A DNA stretch of 13,143 nucleotides from CAYNSB01 sp964399625 (GTDB lineage: Bacteria > Planctomycetota > Phycisphaerae > Phycisphaerales > UBA1924), in assembly GCA_964399625.1 (NCBI GenBank), contig CAYNSB010000072.1:1-13143 (forward strand), given 5' to 3'. A program made the position numbers and the translations under genes. This document shows, in pieces, positions 5,922 to 13,143 of this stretch. The notes under the pieces are model-generated. The model had not been told where the DNA came from, did no database searches, and worked only from the letters and a program-made list of their open reading frames with translations. The first letter of the stretch is position 1, and each line of letters begins with the position of its first letter.

Positions 5922-7526
5922 TCAGCACAACTGATACTCGGGCATCGCGGTGATGATGAGTAGCATGCCCGTCACGACATCGCCCGTCACCGCGCCGCCG
6001 GACTTTCCGGCGAACGCCACCAGCGCATCCTTGCCCTCCGCCGGGGCCGAGCCCAGCGCCAGGCGCAGCAGATACTCCGCGACCTTGCCCGCGTCCTTCT
6101 CCGCGCCGGGATCGGCCTTGGCCAGCTCGCCCAGCAGCGCCATCGAGTCGAACTTCTCCTTGTCCGCCAGCGCGTCGTAGCCCTTGGGCTTCTTGCCTGT
6201 GAGCAGGTACGTGAGGGTGTTCTGCCTTACGTAGAGCGTGGAGGTGTTGATCCACGAGCGCCCGCCGTCCCACCCCTTCACGCTGGGCGGGTAGAAGATG
6301 TCCTGCCCCATGCGGTCCATCGCGTCGAGCAGCAACCCCTGGTCGCGCACGGGCGTGTTGAGCGAACGGATCGCGCCCACGACGAGCTGCACGGGGGACT
6401 TGATCTGCTGCCCCGCGATCCGCTCGTCGTAGAAGTGCTCGGAAAGGAACAGCCGGCGCAGCACGGGCTTGAGCTCGTAGCGCGAGCGTCGCACCTCCGC
6501 GGCAAGGTCCTCGATCGCGCGCCGGTGGAACTCGTCGAGCTGCCTGTCGCCGTCGGTCGCGTCCAGCGGCGGGATGTCCGCGGCGAAGAACTTGTAGAGC
6601 TTGCGTGCGACGAACCGCGGGCACGAGCGCTGCTCGAGGATGATGCGCACGAACTCGTCGCCGTCGATCTTGCCGTTGTGCCCGAGGATCGTCTTGGGGT
6701 TGTCGTCGTGGTCGTTCCGGCGGAAGACGAACTCGTCGTCCTGGTAGGTGTACCCCGTGAGGGCCCGCGCGCCCTCCTTGATGTCCTGCTCCGTGTACCC
6801 GCCCACGCCCAGCGAGAAGAGCTCCATGATCTCGCGGGCGAGGTTCTCGTTGGGCTTGCCCTTGCGCGACTGGTTGTTGTTGAGATACGCGAGCATCGCG
6901 GGGTCGTGGACGATCGCGCCCAGCAGCGTTCCGAAGTTGCCCACCGCGTTCGCGCGGAACATCTCGTTCTGCACGAACATGTGGTAGCTGTCCTCGATCG
7001 TGCGGTAGCTCGTCGCGAAGTGCCCGTGCCAGAGGAGGGTCATCTTCTCCTCGAGGGGGCGCGGCGTCTCGATCATCCGCGCCAGCCACCACTTCTGGAG
7101 GTCCTTCATCTGCCTGCGGTCGTTCTTCTCACGCTCCATCCGCTCGGTGCGGATCTTGGCCAGCGTGTCCTCGTCCTGCGCACGCCGAGCCTTGTTGGCG
7201 AGCTGCTGCTCCTCGGGCGTGGCGGGGCGCATGATGTTCTTGTCGAAGGCGTCCTTGGCGACGGGCTTGAACGACACCTCCGCATAGTTGAGGAGATAGT
7301 CCACCGCGCGCTCGGGGCCCCACGAGGCGAGCAGCTGGATCTGCGAGGGCGGGCCGCCGAAGCCCGCGCGCCAGAGCAGGTGTCTCGCCTGCTCGTACCC
7401 GAAGGCCTGCTTCTTGATCGGGCTCATCGACGGCGTGCGAGGCTTGGGAGCGCTCGCGGGCGCGGCCGATGGAGCCGGCGCGGGCGATTCGGGCTCGGGA
7501 TCGTTGCTCGAGCGGTTCCTGAACAT
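5922..7526 (-). CDS. DUF1800 family protein
   Basis: This 534-residue protein is a DUF1800 member, a family of unknown biochemical role usually encoded next to DUF1501. Family blocks include ARHLLWRAGFGGPP (47-60), KMTLLWHGHFATS (161-173), NNNQSRKGKPNENLAREIM with FSLGVGGYTEQD (217-248), GARALTGYTY (252-261), and FYPPSVKGWDGGRSWINTST (411-430). Residues 10-36 are a Pro/Ala/Ser-rich linker, and no signal peptide or hydrophobic N-terminus is seen, in contrast to its Tat-exported partner. ATG 7526 has GGAAG about 8 nt upstream; the frame continues to 7574 but that part lacks an RBS, and Met34 is a shorter alternative. Residues 110-145 are highly charged and probably coiled. The gene heads a minus-strand block DUF1800, DUF1501, phosphoesterase. 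A weak promoter candidate is at 7604-7632. Confidence 0.92.
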   Translation of the reverse strand: MFRNRSSNDPEPESPAPAPSAAPASAPKPRTPSMSPIKKQAFGYEQARHLLWRAGFGGPPSQIQLLASWGPERAVDYLLNYAEVSFKPVAKDAFDKNIMRPATPEEQQLANKARRAQDEDTLAKIRTERMEREKNDRRQMKDLQKWWLARMIETPRPLEEKMTLLWHGHFATSYRTIEDSYHMFVQNEMFRANAVGNFGTLLGAIVHDPAMLAYLNNNQSRKGKPNENLAREIMELFSLGVGGYTEQDIKEGARALTGYTYQDDEFVFRRNDHDDNPKTILGHNGKIDGDEFVRIILEQRSCPRFVARKLYKFFAADIPPLDATDGDRQLDEFHRRAIEDLAAEVRRSRYELKPVLRRLFLSEHFYDERIAGQQIKSPVQLVVGAIRSLNTPVRDQGLLLDAMDRMGQDIFYPPSVKGWDGGRSWINTSTLYVRQNTLTYLLTGKKPKGYDALADKEKFDSMALLGELAKADPGAEKDAGKVAEYLLRLALGSAPAEGKDALVAFAGKSGGAVTGDVVTGMLLIITAMPEYQLC

Positions 7527-7603
7527 GGCACGCTTCCAGCGCTGGGCGAGGGCCCCTCCACCCTGTCGGCACAACGACGCTCGATCGCGCCGATTGCGTG
7601 GCG

Positions 7604-7632
7604 ATTCTCTCGCGCCCCGTCGGTGCTCGCAA
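7604..7632 (-). promoter_or_regulatory. candidate sigma-70 promoter of the DUF1800-DUF1501 block
   Basis: On the minus strand TTGCGA (7632-7627) and GAGAAT (7609-7604) are separated by 17 nt and each matches four of six consensus bases. It lies in the 120-nt gap between the ctaA-like stop and the DUF1800 start, giving a leader of about 70 nt. The match is modest and could be chance. Confidence 0.25.
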
Positions 7633-7646
7633 GATGGAAAACGCTG

Positions 7647-9008
7647 TTATTGGTCCCGTGAAGCTCGCAGGGCCCTCTTGCCCCAAACGAACGTGGCGAC
7701 GGCCAGCCCCAGAAGGCACGCGCCGTTCGCCTGGTGCGCCGTGCGCAAGACGGCCTGCAGGGGACCGCTCGCCGCGGCGTCGCTGCCGCCGATGAGGAAC
7801 ACCACCCAGCCCAGCGCGAACTGGGCGATCCCCACGCCCATCATCCAGACGCCGCAGCGCCGGAGCATCCGCGCAAGGCGCGCATCGCCCTGCGTGGCGC
7901 TCGCCGCGGCCCCCGCGAGCATCGCCATCACCAGCACCACGATCGAGAACGCGATGTGCGTGTAGAGCACGTGCTGGTGGCGCAGGTGCCGGTAGATCGC
8001 GCCCAGAAGCAGCTGGAAGATCGAGCCGTGGAGCGCGCCGTTCATCGCAACGCGGAGCAGACGGGCCCGGGGGAGCGAGATCGAGCCCGGGTCGGGCTCA
8101 GTGCGAAACGTCGGCGAGAGCACGCACGCGAGGGCGACGATCGAGCCCAGCGTGAGCTGCGCCAGCACGCCGTGGATGATCTTGAAGAGGCGCTCGTCGC
8201 GCCCGGGGTCGGCGCTTCCCTGCAGCACGCGGACCCCGCCGAGCACGCCCTGCAGGATCACCAGCCCCAGCACGACCAGCGCGAACACCTTGGTTCCACG
8301 GCTGGGCCCACGCAGCAGCGTCCAGATCGCGAGCGTGAGCGTGGTCATGCCCAGGAGCGTCCCGAAGAGGCGATGGGAGTGCTCAAAGAAGATGTCTGGC
8401 TTTGTGCCCGCGCCCAGCGGGTACAGGAACATGTTCGATCCGTAGGTCGTGGGCCAGTCGGGCACGGCCATGCCCGAGCGCGTGCTCGTGACCAGCCCGC
8501 CGATCATGATGAGAGGGGCCGCCGCGGCGACGGCCGCCCAGGCGAACGCGCTGAGCCAATCTCGCGGGCGTGACCAGTGGCAGCGGGGCGTGACGCGCGC
8601 GACCATCCCTCCCAGCAACCCCATCGCCACCCCGACAAGCAGGAATCCCAACGCCATCAGGACCTTCTGAGGGGCCTCGCTCGCGCCCAGGGTTGACGCG
8701 GCGTGCTCGGCGCGCGTGCCCAGGATCGGAAGCCCCGACAGCGCGGCGACGGCGCCAATCCCCGCCCAGCGCGCCCAGTCACGCCCGTCGCACCGACGAG
8801 ACACGCGCGCGCCGCCGATGCACGCGATGAACCAGGCGACCAGAACCGCGATGCCCCCCAACTGGGGTGAGATGCCAAGCCACGGCAGGTGGGCCACGAA
8901 CCAAGCGCACCAGACGGCGACTCCAACAAAGCATCCGCAGGCGACAATTGGTCCTATAACTGTTCTTGGATCTGAGTCACGTGTTCGATCGGGATTTGGT
9001 TGGAGCAT
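7647..9008 (-). CDS. ctaA: heme A synthase (COX15/CtaA family), enlarged N-terminus
   Basis: This integral membrane protein would oxidise the C8 methyl of heme O to give heme A for an aa3-type oxidase. The 453 residues carry many hydrophobic segments. The COX15/CtaA core starts near 155: GGLVTSTRSGMAVPDWPTTYG (170-190), EHSHRLFG with Glu209, His212 and Arg213, ILQGVLGGVRV (251-261), IIHG with His279, then a second half with YTH (His351) and RTAHQANG (His425). These four histidines fit the two heme-ligand pairs of the family. Residues 20-145 add about four extra hydrophobic segments absent from the roughly 300-350-residue standard enzymes. ATG 9008 is preferred (TTTTGGGAT upstream); GTG 9035 is an in-frame alternative. 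The gene is divergent from actA, 225 nt apart, which fits a respiratory locus. Family is clear; exact activity is inferred. Confidence 0.88.
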   Translation of the reverse strand: MLQPNPDRTRDSDPRTVIGPIVACGCFVGVAVWCAWFVAHLPWLGISPQLGGIAVLVAWFIACIGGARVSRRCDGRDWARWAGIGAVAALSGLPILGTRAEHAASTLGASEAPQKVLMALGFLLVGVAMGLLGGMVARVTPRCHWSRPRDWLSAFAWAAVAAAAPLIMIGGLVTSTRSGMAVPDWPTTYGSNMFLYPLGAGTKPDIFFEHSHRLFGTLLGMTTLTLAIWTLLRGPSRGTKVFALVVLGLVILQGVLGGVRVLQGSADPGRDERLFKIIHGVLAQLTLGSIVALACVLSPTFRTEPDPGSISLPRARLLRVAMNGALHGSIFQLLLGAIYRHLRHQHVLYTHIAFSIVVLVMAMLAGAAASATQGDARLARMLRRCGVWMMGVGIAQFALGWVVFLIGGSDAAASGPLQAVLRTAHQANGACLLGLAVATFVWGKRALRASRDQ

Positions 9009-9233
9009 GGCGATCCCAAAAGTAATCGGACTCACTTGGTCGAAGTCAGCGAACTGATTGTGGTTTCGCTAGACTCGATCCTGTCGGACAGTATGCGTCG
9101 AATCGGTTTTGGGCACGTTGGACAAATTGCGGTCCCACAGGAAAGCGCCGTCAGGTCCGCCTAACCTCGGCGTTCGGTGTGGTGATCGTGCGTGTTGGTG
9201 AAGGCAAGGGCCCACGACTGCAGGAGATAGACC
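9009..9233. other. divergent intergenic region between ctaA and actA
   Basis: This 225-nt spacer should contain promoters for both respiratory genes. I see no convincing -35/-10 pair. CTGTC-G-GACAG (9081-9091) is a short perfect palindrome that could be a regulator site but is short enough to be chance. The far right end carries the actA ribosome binding site. Confidence 0.4.
9222..9226 (+). promoter_or_regulatory. ribosome binding site selecting the TTG start of actA
   Basis: AGGAG ends 7 nt before TTG 9234. The first downstream ATG (9252) would be 25 nt from it, too far. The site therefore favours initiation at TTG and a six-residue longer N-terminus. Confidence 0.7.
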
Positions 9234-9953
9234 TTGATCTTCGGGAAGTGGATGAACGTGTTGCCCACGGCGGGTGCGATCGCCGGCGCTGGGTTGTTCG
9301 TCGCGGTGGTGGGGGGATTCTGGTACTACGCGACGCCAAAGTTCTGGGCAGTCGGGTACATGCCGAATCAGCCCGGCGGCGGGTTCAACCATCAGTTGCA
9401 CGCCGGCAAGTTGGGCATGGACTGTCGGTACTGCCATACCAAAGTTGAGATGTCGCCCGAGGCGAACATTCCCAACGTTGCGACGTGCTACGGGTGCCAC
9501 GCCGAGAACCACGTCAAGTTGCCCGACGACCAGCACAAGAAGTCCGACTTCGTGCGCGAGGCGTATGCGAAGGACGCGCCCATCGAGTGGCGCCGGGTGC
9601 ACAAAGTGCCCGACTACGTGCGGAACTTCCCGCACAACATCCATCTGAACGCCGGCGTGTCGTGCTACTCGTGCCACGGGCAGATGACGGGCGAGCCAGT
9701 GGTGTGGCAGCAGGAGCCCATGAGCATGGGCTGGTGCCTGGACTGCCATCGCACCGCGGGCGTGAACCCGGAGCAGAAGCTCGTGCCCAAGGACAAGCTG
9801 ACCAACCTGCTGTGGGTGGAGCAGCACTTCAAGGACGTGCAGAAGGCCGCGAGCGCGGGCCAGAGCGGTCCGGTGGACGGGTTCGACGCGAAGGCGGCGT
9901 ACGAGAGCCTCAAGCTCAATCCGCCGCAGAACTGCGGCGCGTGCCACTACTAG
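9234..9953 (+). CDS. actA: alternative complex III subunit ActA, pentaheme cytochrome c
   Basis: This 239-residue protein is the multiheme cytochrome c of alternative complex III, a quinol-oxidising complex that replaces cytochrome bc1 and feeds electrons to a terminal oxidase. It has exactly five CXXCH heme sites: CRYCH (64-68), CYGCH (85-89), CYSCH (144-148), CLDCH (168-172) and CGACH (234-238), with further histidines (FNHQLH, FPHNIH) suited to bis-His ligation. One hydrophobic segment at about 12-31 serves as signal anchor, leaving the heme domain outside the cytoplasm, as known for ActA. The start is TTG 9234, chosen by the AGGAG seven bases upstream. Cysteine-heme attachment needs a cytochrome c maturation system that is not in this window. 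actB follows after 64 nt on the same strand. Confidence 0.92.
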   Translation: MIFGKWMNVLPTAGAIAGAGLFVAVVGGFWYYATPKFWAVGYMPNQPGGGFNHQLHAGKLGMDCRYCHTKVEMSPEANIPNVATCYGCHAENHVKLPDDQHKKSDFVREAYAKDAPIEWRRVHKVPDYVRNFPHNIHLNAGVSCYSCHGQMTGEPVVWQQEPMSMGWCLDCHRTAGVNPEQKLVPKDKLTNLLWVEQHFKDVQKAASAGQSGPVDGFDAKAAYESLKLNPPQNCGACHY

Positions 9954-9957
9954 CGGC

Positions 9958-9997
9958 AGGCACGAGGGTATCGAGGCACGAAGGCACAGAGGGGCGA
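9958..9997 (+). repeat. degenerate 8-bp tandem repeat in the actA-actB spacer
   Basis: Immediately after the actA stop, five 8-bp units follow one another: AGGCACGA, GGGTATCG, AGGCACGA, AGGCACAG, AGGGGCGA. Units 1 and 3 are identical and unit 4 differs by two bases; units 2 and 5 are degenerate. It is purine-rich on the plus strand and non-coding. It fills most of the 64-nt gap and ends 20 nt before actB ATG. Confidence 0.5.
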
Positions 9998-10017
9998 TCA
10001 GAAAGCGGGAACGAGCG

Positions 10018-13000
10018 ATGAAGCCAGTGGATCAGTGCCCGTCATCGGCGAAAGAAGGAATGCCCGGCAAGGAGGCGCTCTCGCGCGACCTGCGCGATCT
10101 GCCCGTGGTGGCCGGATCGGCGTCCTCGCTGCGCGCGTGGCGCGGGCTCGAGGAGGTCGGGGACACACCCGAGTTCCGCGATTGGCTCGAGCGCGAGTTT
10201 CCCGCGGGGGCGTCCGAGTTGGAGCGCGCCGACCTTGAGGGTGGCGACGAGGTGGATGCGGACGGGGCGCGCGGAACGTCGCGGCGCACGTTCCTCAAGT
10301 TGATGGGCGCGAGCGTGGCGCTCGCGGGCGCGGCGACGATGCCCGGGTGCCGACGCCCGGACCACAAGATCCTGCCGTACTCGGCGAAGGTGCCCGAAGA
10401 GGTCATCCCCGGCAAGCCGCTGTACTACGCGACGGCGATGCCGCTGCCCGGCGGCGGGGCCGAGGGCCTGCTCGTCGAGACGCACGAAGGTCGCCCGACG
10501 AAGGTCGAGGGCAACCCGATGCACCCGCTCAACCGTGGCAAGAGCACGGTGTGGTCGCAGGCGAGCGTGCTGAACCTGTACGACCCGGATCGCCTCAAGG
10601 GCCCGGTGTACCGGCGCGAGGCGACGGACCTGCGCAACGCGACGCTCGACGACTTCCGCGACTGGGCCAAGCGCCACTTCGCGCAGTACGACAAGACCAA
10701 GGGCAAGGGGCTGGCGATCGTCGTGGACAAGAAGACGAGCCCGACGCGCGACGCGATGCGTGACCGGCTCAAGGCCCGCTTCCCGCAGGCGTTGTTCGTC
10801 GCGTACGAGGCGATCGATCGCGGCGCGTCGGTGGGCGAGGGCACGAAGCTCGCGTTCGGCGCGCCCATGCGTGAGCTGCCGACGTTCAGCGCGAACGGGC
10901 AGGTCGCGGCCAAGGTCATCGTCTCGCTCGATCGCGACTTCCTCGATCAGAGCGATCCCTCGTGCCTGAGCAACTCGCGCGAGTTCGCGGCGACGCGTCG
11001 CGTGCTCACGACCAAGGACGCGATGAGCCGTCTGTACGTCGTGGAGTCATCGTACTCCGCGACGGGAAGCTGCGCGGATCACCGCTTGCGTCTGTCGCCC
11101 TCACGCATCGGCGCGTTCGCGGTGCTGCTGGGCCAGCTCGTGCTCGAGCGCGCGAGCAGCGCCGACGCGTCGGCGCTCAAGGCGGCGCTGGACGCGGTGC
11201 AGGTGACGCCGGGCGAGGATCTGCCGCGTTCGTTCGCGGAGGCGGTCGCGGACGATCTGGTCGCGGAGGCGAGCGAGGGCGGGAAGCGCACGCGCGTGGG
11301 CGAGACGCTGGTGCTCGTGGGCCCATCGCAGCCGGCGTGGGTGCAGGCGATCGGTCACGCGATCAACGGCGTGCTGGGCAACATTGGCAAGACCGTCCGC
11401 TACCTGCCGATGGGGGCGGAACTGGCGTCGAATTCCGCGTCGGGGCTGGCGGACATCTGCCGCGGCGTCGACGCGGGGGAGATCACCAGCATCGTCACCA
11501 TCGGCGTGAACCCGGTGTACGACGCGCCAGCCGAGCTGGACTTCGCCAAGAAGTACGAGAAGGTCACGAGCGTGAACCTCTCCGTGGAGAGCACGGAGAC
11601 GGCGTCGGCGAGCACGTGGTCCCTCAACGGTGCGCACTACCTGGAGAGCTGGGGCGACGCCGAGAGCTGGGACGGCACGCTGAGCGTGATCCAGCCGATG
11701 ATCGCGCCGCTCTTTGAGCCGGCGCTCTCCGAGATTGAGCTCCTGGCGCTCATCGCGGATGCGAACGCGGGGATCGCGCCCAAGACCGAGGCGAAGGCGG
11801 ACGCCAAGCCTGCCGAGGCCAAGGCGGGCGAGTCTCCCGCGGGCGCGGCATTGGCGACGAACAAGGCGCTCGACGGGTACAACCTGGTCCGCGCCACGTG
11901 GAAGGCGAAGCTCAACAAGAACGAAGGCGAGTTCGAGAAGCTCTGGCGGCGGGCGCTGCACGATGGCGTGCTCGCGGGCTCCACGCCCGCGCCGCAGTCG
12001 CCCAAGGCCAATCTCTCGGGGATCGCGCAGTCTCTAGCGGGTGCGACGCTCGCGCCGGCGCCGGGCAAGGACGAGCTGGATGTTCAGTTCGTCACGCACC
12101 ACGTGCACGATGGTCGCTTCGCGAACAACGGCTGGCTGCACGAGCTGCCCAACGTGGGCACGCGCATCGTGTGGGACAACCCCGCGCTCGTGAGCCCCAA
12201 GACGGCCAAGGACCTGGGCGTGCTCCCCTCGTGGTACAGCGAGCGCGACCCGAGCAAGATCTACAACAAGAAGTATCCCGAGGCGCGGATCGCGCGCCTC
12301 ACGCTCGCAGGCAAGTCCATCGAGATCGCGGTGTGGATCCTGCCGGGCATGGCCGACAACACGGTGCTGCTGCCGCTGGGCTTTGGGCGCGAGCGGGCCG
12401 GGCGGGTGGGCGATGGCGTCGGGTTCAACGCGTACCCGGTGCGTCAGAGCACGGGGCTGATGGCCTCGCGTGCGGCGCGCCTGGAGCCGCTGAACAAGGA
12501 ATACATGATCGCCTCCACGCAGACGCACTGGTCTGTGGATGGTCGCACGGCGATCGTGCGTCAAGTGGACCTGCCCGCGTGGCAGAAGTTCGGGAGCGAC
12601 GCGCCGGTCGAGGAGAAGGACCGCCTGTACGCGACGGCGAAGGTGCTGCCCTTCGCCGAGCGCGTGGGGCATGGCGAGCTGACGCACACGCCGCCCAACA
12701 TCAACTCGTACGCGAACCCGTACTCGCACAGCGACGATCCCTACGCGAGCAAGACGCCCTTCCCGGCGAACAAGAACGACTACGACGGGAAGATGGCGAC
12801 GCCCGAGCCCGGCGCGGCGTTCACGAAGGGCCCGCAGTGGGGCATGTCGATCGATCTGTCCACGTGCACCGGGTGCGGGGCGTGCACGATCGCGTGCCAG
12901 GCGGAGAACAACATCGCGATCATCGGGAAGAAGGAGGTCGCCAAGGGCCGCGAGATGTCGTGGATCCGCGTGGACCGGTACTTCATCTCCGACGTGTCGC

Positions 13001-13143
13001 ACCAGGAGTTCGCGAACCCCAACGAGCCGGTGGGCATGCTGCACCAGCCGGTGGCGTGCGTGCACTGCGAGAACGCGCCCTGCGAGGTCGTGTGCCCGGT
13101 GAACGCGACGGTGCACGGCCCCGAGGGCATCAACTACATGACC
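10018..13143 (+). CDS. actB: alternative complex III subunit ActB, molybdopterin oxidoreductase-like plus 4Fe-4S domain (cut by right edge)
   Basis: The frame runs 1042 codons to the window edge without a stop. ActB is the large periplasmic subunit of alternative complex III, carrying electrons between quinol site and hemes through iron-sulfur clusters; in known complexes its molybdopterin-type domain has no Mo cofactor. Residues 1-86 form the extended leader with EFRDWLEREFPAGASE, followed by twin-arginine TSRRTFLKLMGASVALAG (87-104) and Cys111, which may be lipidated. The oxidoreductase-like domain follows (for example GRPTKVEGNPMHPLNRG and LNLYDPDRLKGPV). Residues 582-613 are an Ala/Lys/Glu-rich stretch, probably a surface loop. 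The iron-sulfur domain begins near 940: CTGCGACTIAC (950-960) and CVHCENAPCEVVCP (1014-1027); the remaining Cys groups lie past the edge. No frameshift is seen. The RBS before ATG 10018 is weak (GGGA, 7 nt). actC and later genes are expected next. Confidence 0.93.
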   Translation, partial: MKPVDQCPSSAKEGMPGKEALSRDLRDLPVVAGSASSLRAWRGLEEVGDTPEFRDWLEREFPAGASELERADLEGGDEVDADGARGTSRRTFLKLMGASVALAGAATMPGCRRPDHKILPYSAKVPEEVIPGKPLYYATAMPLPGGGAEGLLVETHEGRPTKVEGNPMHPLNRGKSTVWSQASVLNLYDPDRLKGPVYRREATDLRNATLDDFRDWAKRHFAQYDKTKGKGLAIVVDKKTSPTRDAMRDRLKARFPQALFVAYEAIDRGASVGEGTKLAFGAPMRELPTFSANGQVAAKVIVSLDRDFLDQSDPSCLSNSREFAATRRVLTTKDAMSRLYVVESSYSATGSCADHRLRLSPSRIGAFAVLLGQLVLERASSADASALKAALDAVQVTPGEDLPRSFAEAVADDLVAEASEGGKRTRVGETLVLVGPSQPAWVQAIGHAINGVLGNIGKTVRYLPMGAELASNSASGLADICRGVDAGEITSIVTIGVNPVYDAPAELDFAKKYEKVTSVNLSVESTETASASTWSLNGAHYLESWGDAESWDGTLSVIQPMIAPLFEPALSEIELLALIADANAGIAPKTEAKADAKPAEAKAGESPAGAALATNKALDGYNLVRATWKAKLNKNEGEFEKLWRRALHDGVLAGSTPAPQSPKANLSGIAQSLAGATLAPAPGKDELDVQFVTHHVHDGRFANNGWLHELPNVGTRIVWDNPALVSPKTAKDLGVLPSWYSERDPSKIYNKKYPEARIARLTLAGKSIEIAVWILPGMADNTVLLPLGFGRERAGRVGDGVGFNAYPVRQSTGLMASRAARLEPLNKEYMIASTQTHWSVDGRTAIVRQVDLPAWQKFGSDAPVEEKDRLYATAKVLPFAERVGHGELTHTPPNINSYANPYSHSDDPYASKTPFPANKNDYDGKMATPEPGAAFTKGPQWGMSIDLSTCTGCGACTIACQAENNIAIIGKKEVAKGREMSWIRVDRYFISDVSHQEFANPNEPVGMLHQPVACVHCENAPCEVVCPVNATVHGPEGINYMT

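Noticed and set aside
6435..7661. 408-codon plus-strand frame opposite DUF1800
   Set aside because: Same antisense composition pattern; the DUF1800 motifs on the other strand are unambiguous.
9081..9091. CTGTC-G-GACAG palindrome in the ctaA/actA spacer as an operator
   Set aside because: Only 5 bp per arm and no second copy nearby; kept as a remark within the intergenic entry rather than as a site.
12034..13116. 360-codon minus-strand frame opposite actB
   Set aside because: Arg/His/Val-rich antisense shadow of actB, whose iron-sulfur cysteine motifs are unmistakable.
1..13143. tRNA, rRNA, CRISPR array, insertion sequence, integrase or prophage genes
   Set aside because: I saw no regularly spaced direct repeats, transposase or integrase motifs, terminal inverted repeats with target duplications, or tRNA-like cloverleaf sequences.

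Overview
The window looks like chromosomal DNA from a GC-rich planctomycete, most likely class Phycisphaerae. Three things point there: a secreted phosphoesterase ending in two 'GC-type' dockerin-like repeats (ANCDGST...DFxCFLxxFRxG), an adjacent DUF1800/DUF1501 pair, and an alternative complex III (Act) operon whose ActB begins with the extended Tat-type leader known from that phylum. The taxon is inferred from family content; no rRNA or other marker gene is present.

Layout, left to right. (1) Positions 1-254, minus strand: the first 84 codons of an unrecognised protein, cut by the left edge. (2) 255-837: a 583-nt divergent intergenic region with two inverted repeats and no convincing gene. 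(3) 838-3355, plus strand: Mn-type superoxide dismutase (sodA), a 76-residue single-pass membrane protein of unknown role, an ECF sigma factor, and a membrane-anchored RskA-type anti-sigma factor overlapping it by 4 nt. (4) 3377-7526, minus strand: a block of three genes read in the order DUF1800, DUF1501 (Tat-exported), PF04185-type phosphoesterase with the dockerin-like tail. (5) 7647-9008, minus strand: a COX15/CtaA-type heme A synthase with an extra N-terminal membrane region. (6) 9234-13143, plus strand: actA (pentaheme cytochrome c, TTG start) and actB (molybdopterin-oxidoreductase-like protein fused to an iron-sulfur domain), running off the right edge.

Functional reading. Heme A synthase, divergent from actAB, makes the cofactor of an aa3/caa3-type oxidase, and alternative complex III oxidises quinol and passes electrons towards such an oxidase, so the right half is probably an aerobic respiratory locus whose remaining subunits lie beyond the edge. 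The left half joins oxidative-stress defence (sodA) with a sigma/anti-sigma switch; any regulatory link between the two is inference from proximity. The minus-strand middle block is an export-related cluster in which two neighbouring genes (DUF1501 and the phosphoesterase) both belong to the alkaline-phosphatase-like superfamily.

Nothing here is clearly a new defence or mobile system. The points most worth a second look are the competing hairpins behind sodA, the 8-bp repeat between actA and actB, the enlarged CtaA, and the DUF1800-DUF1501-phosphoesterase block.
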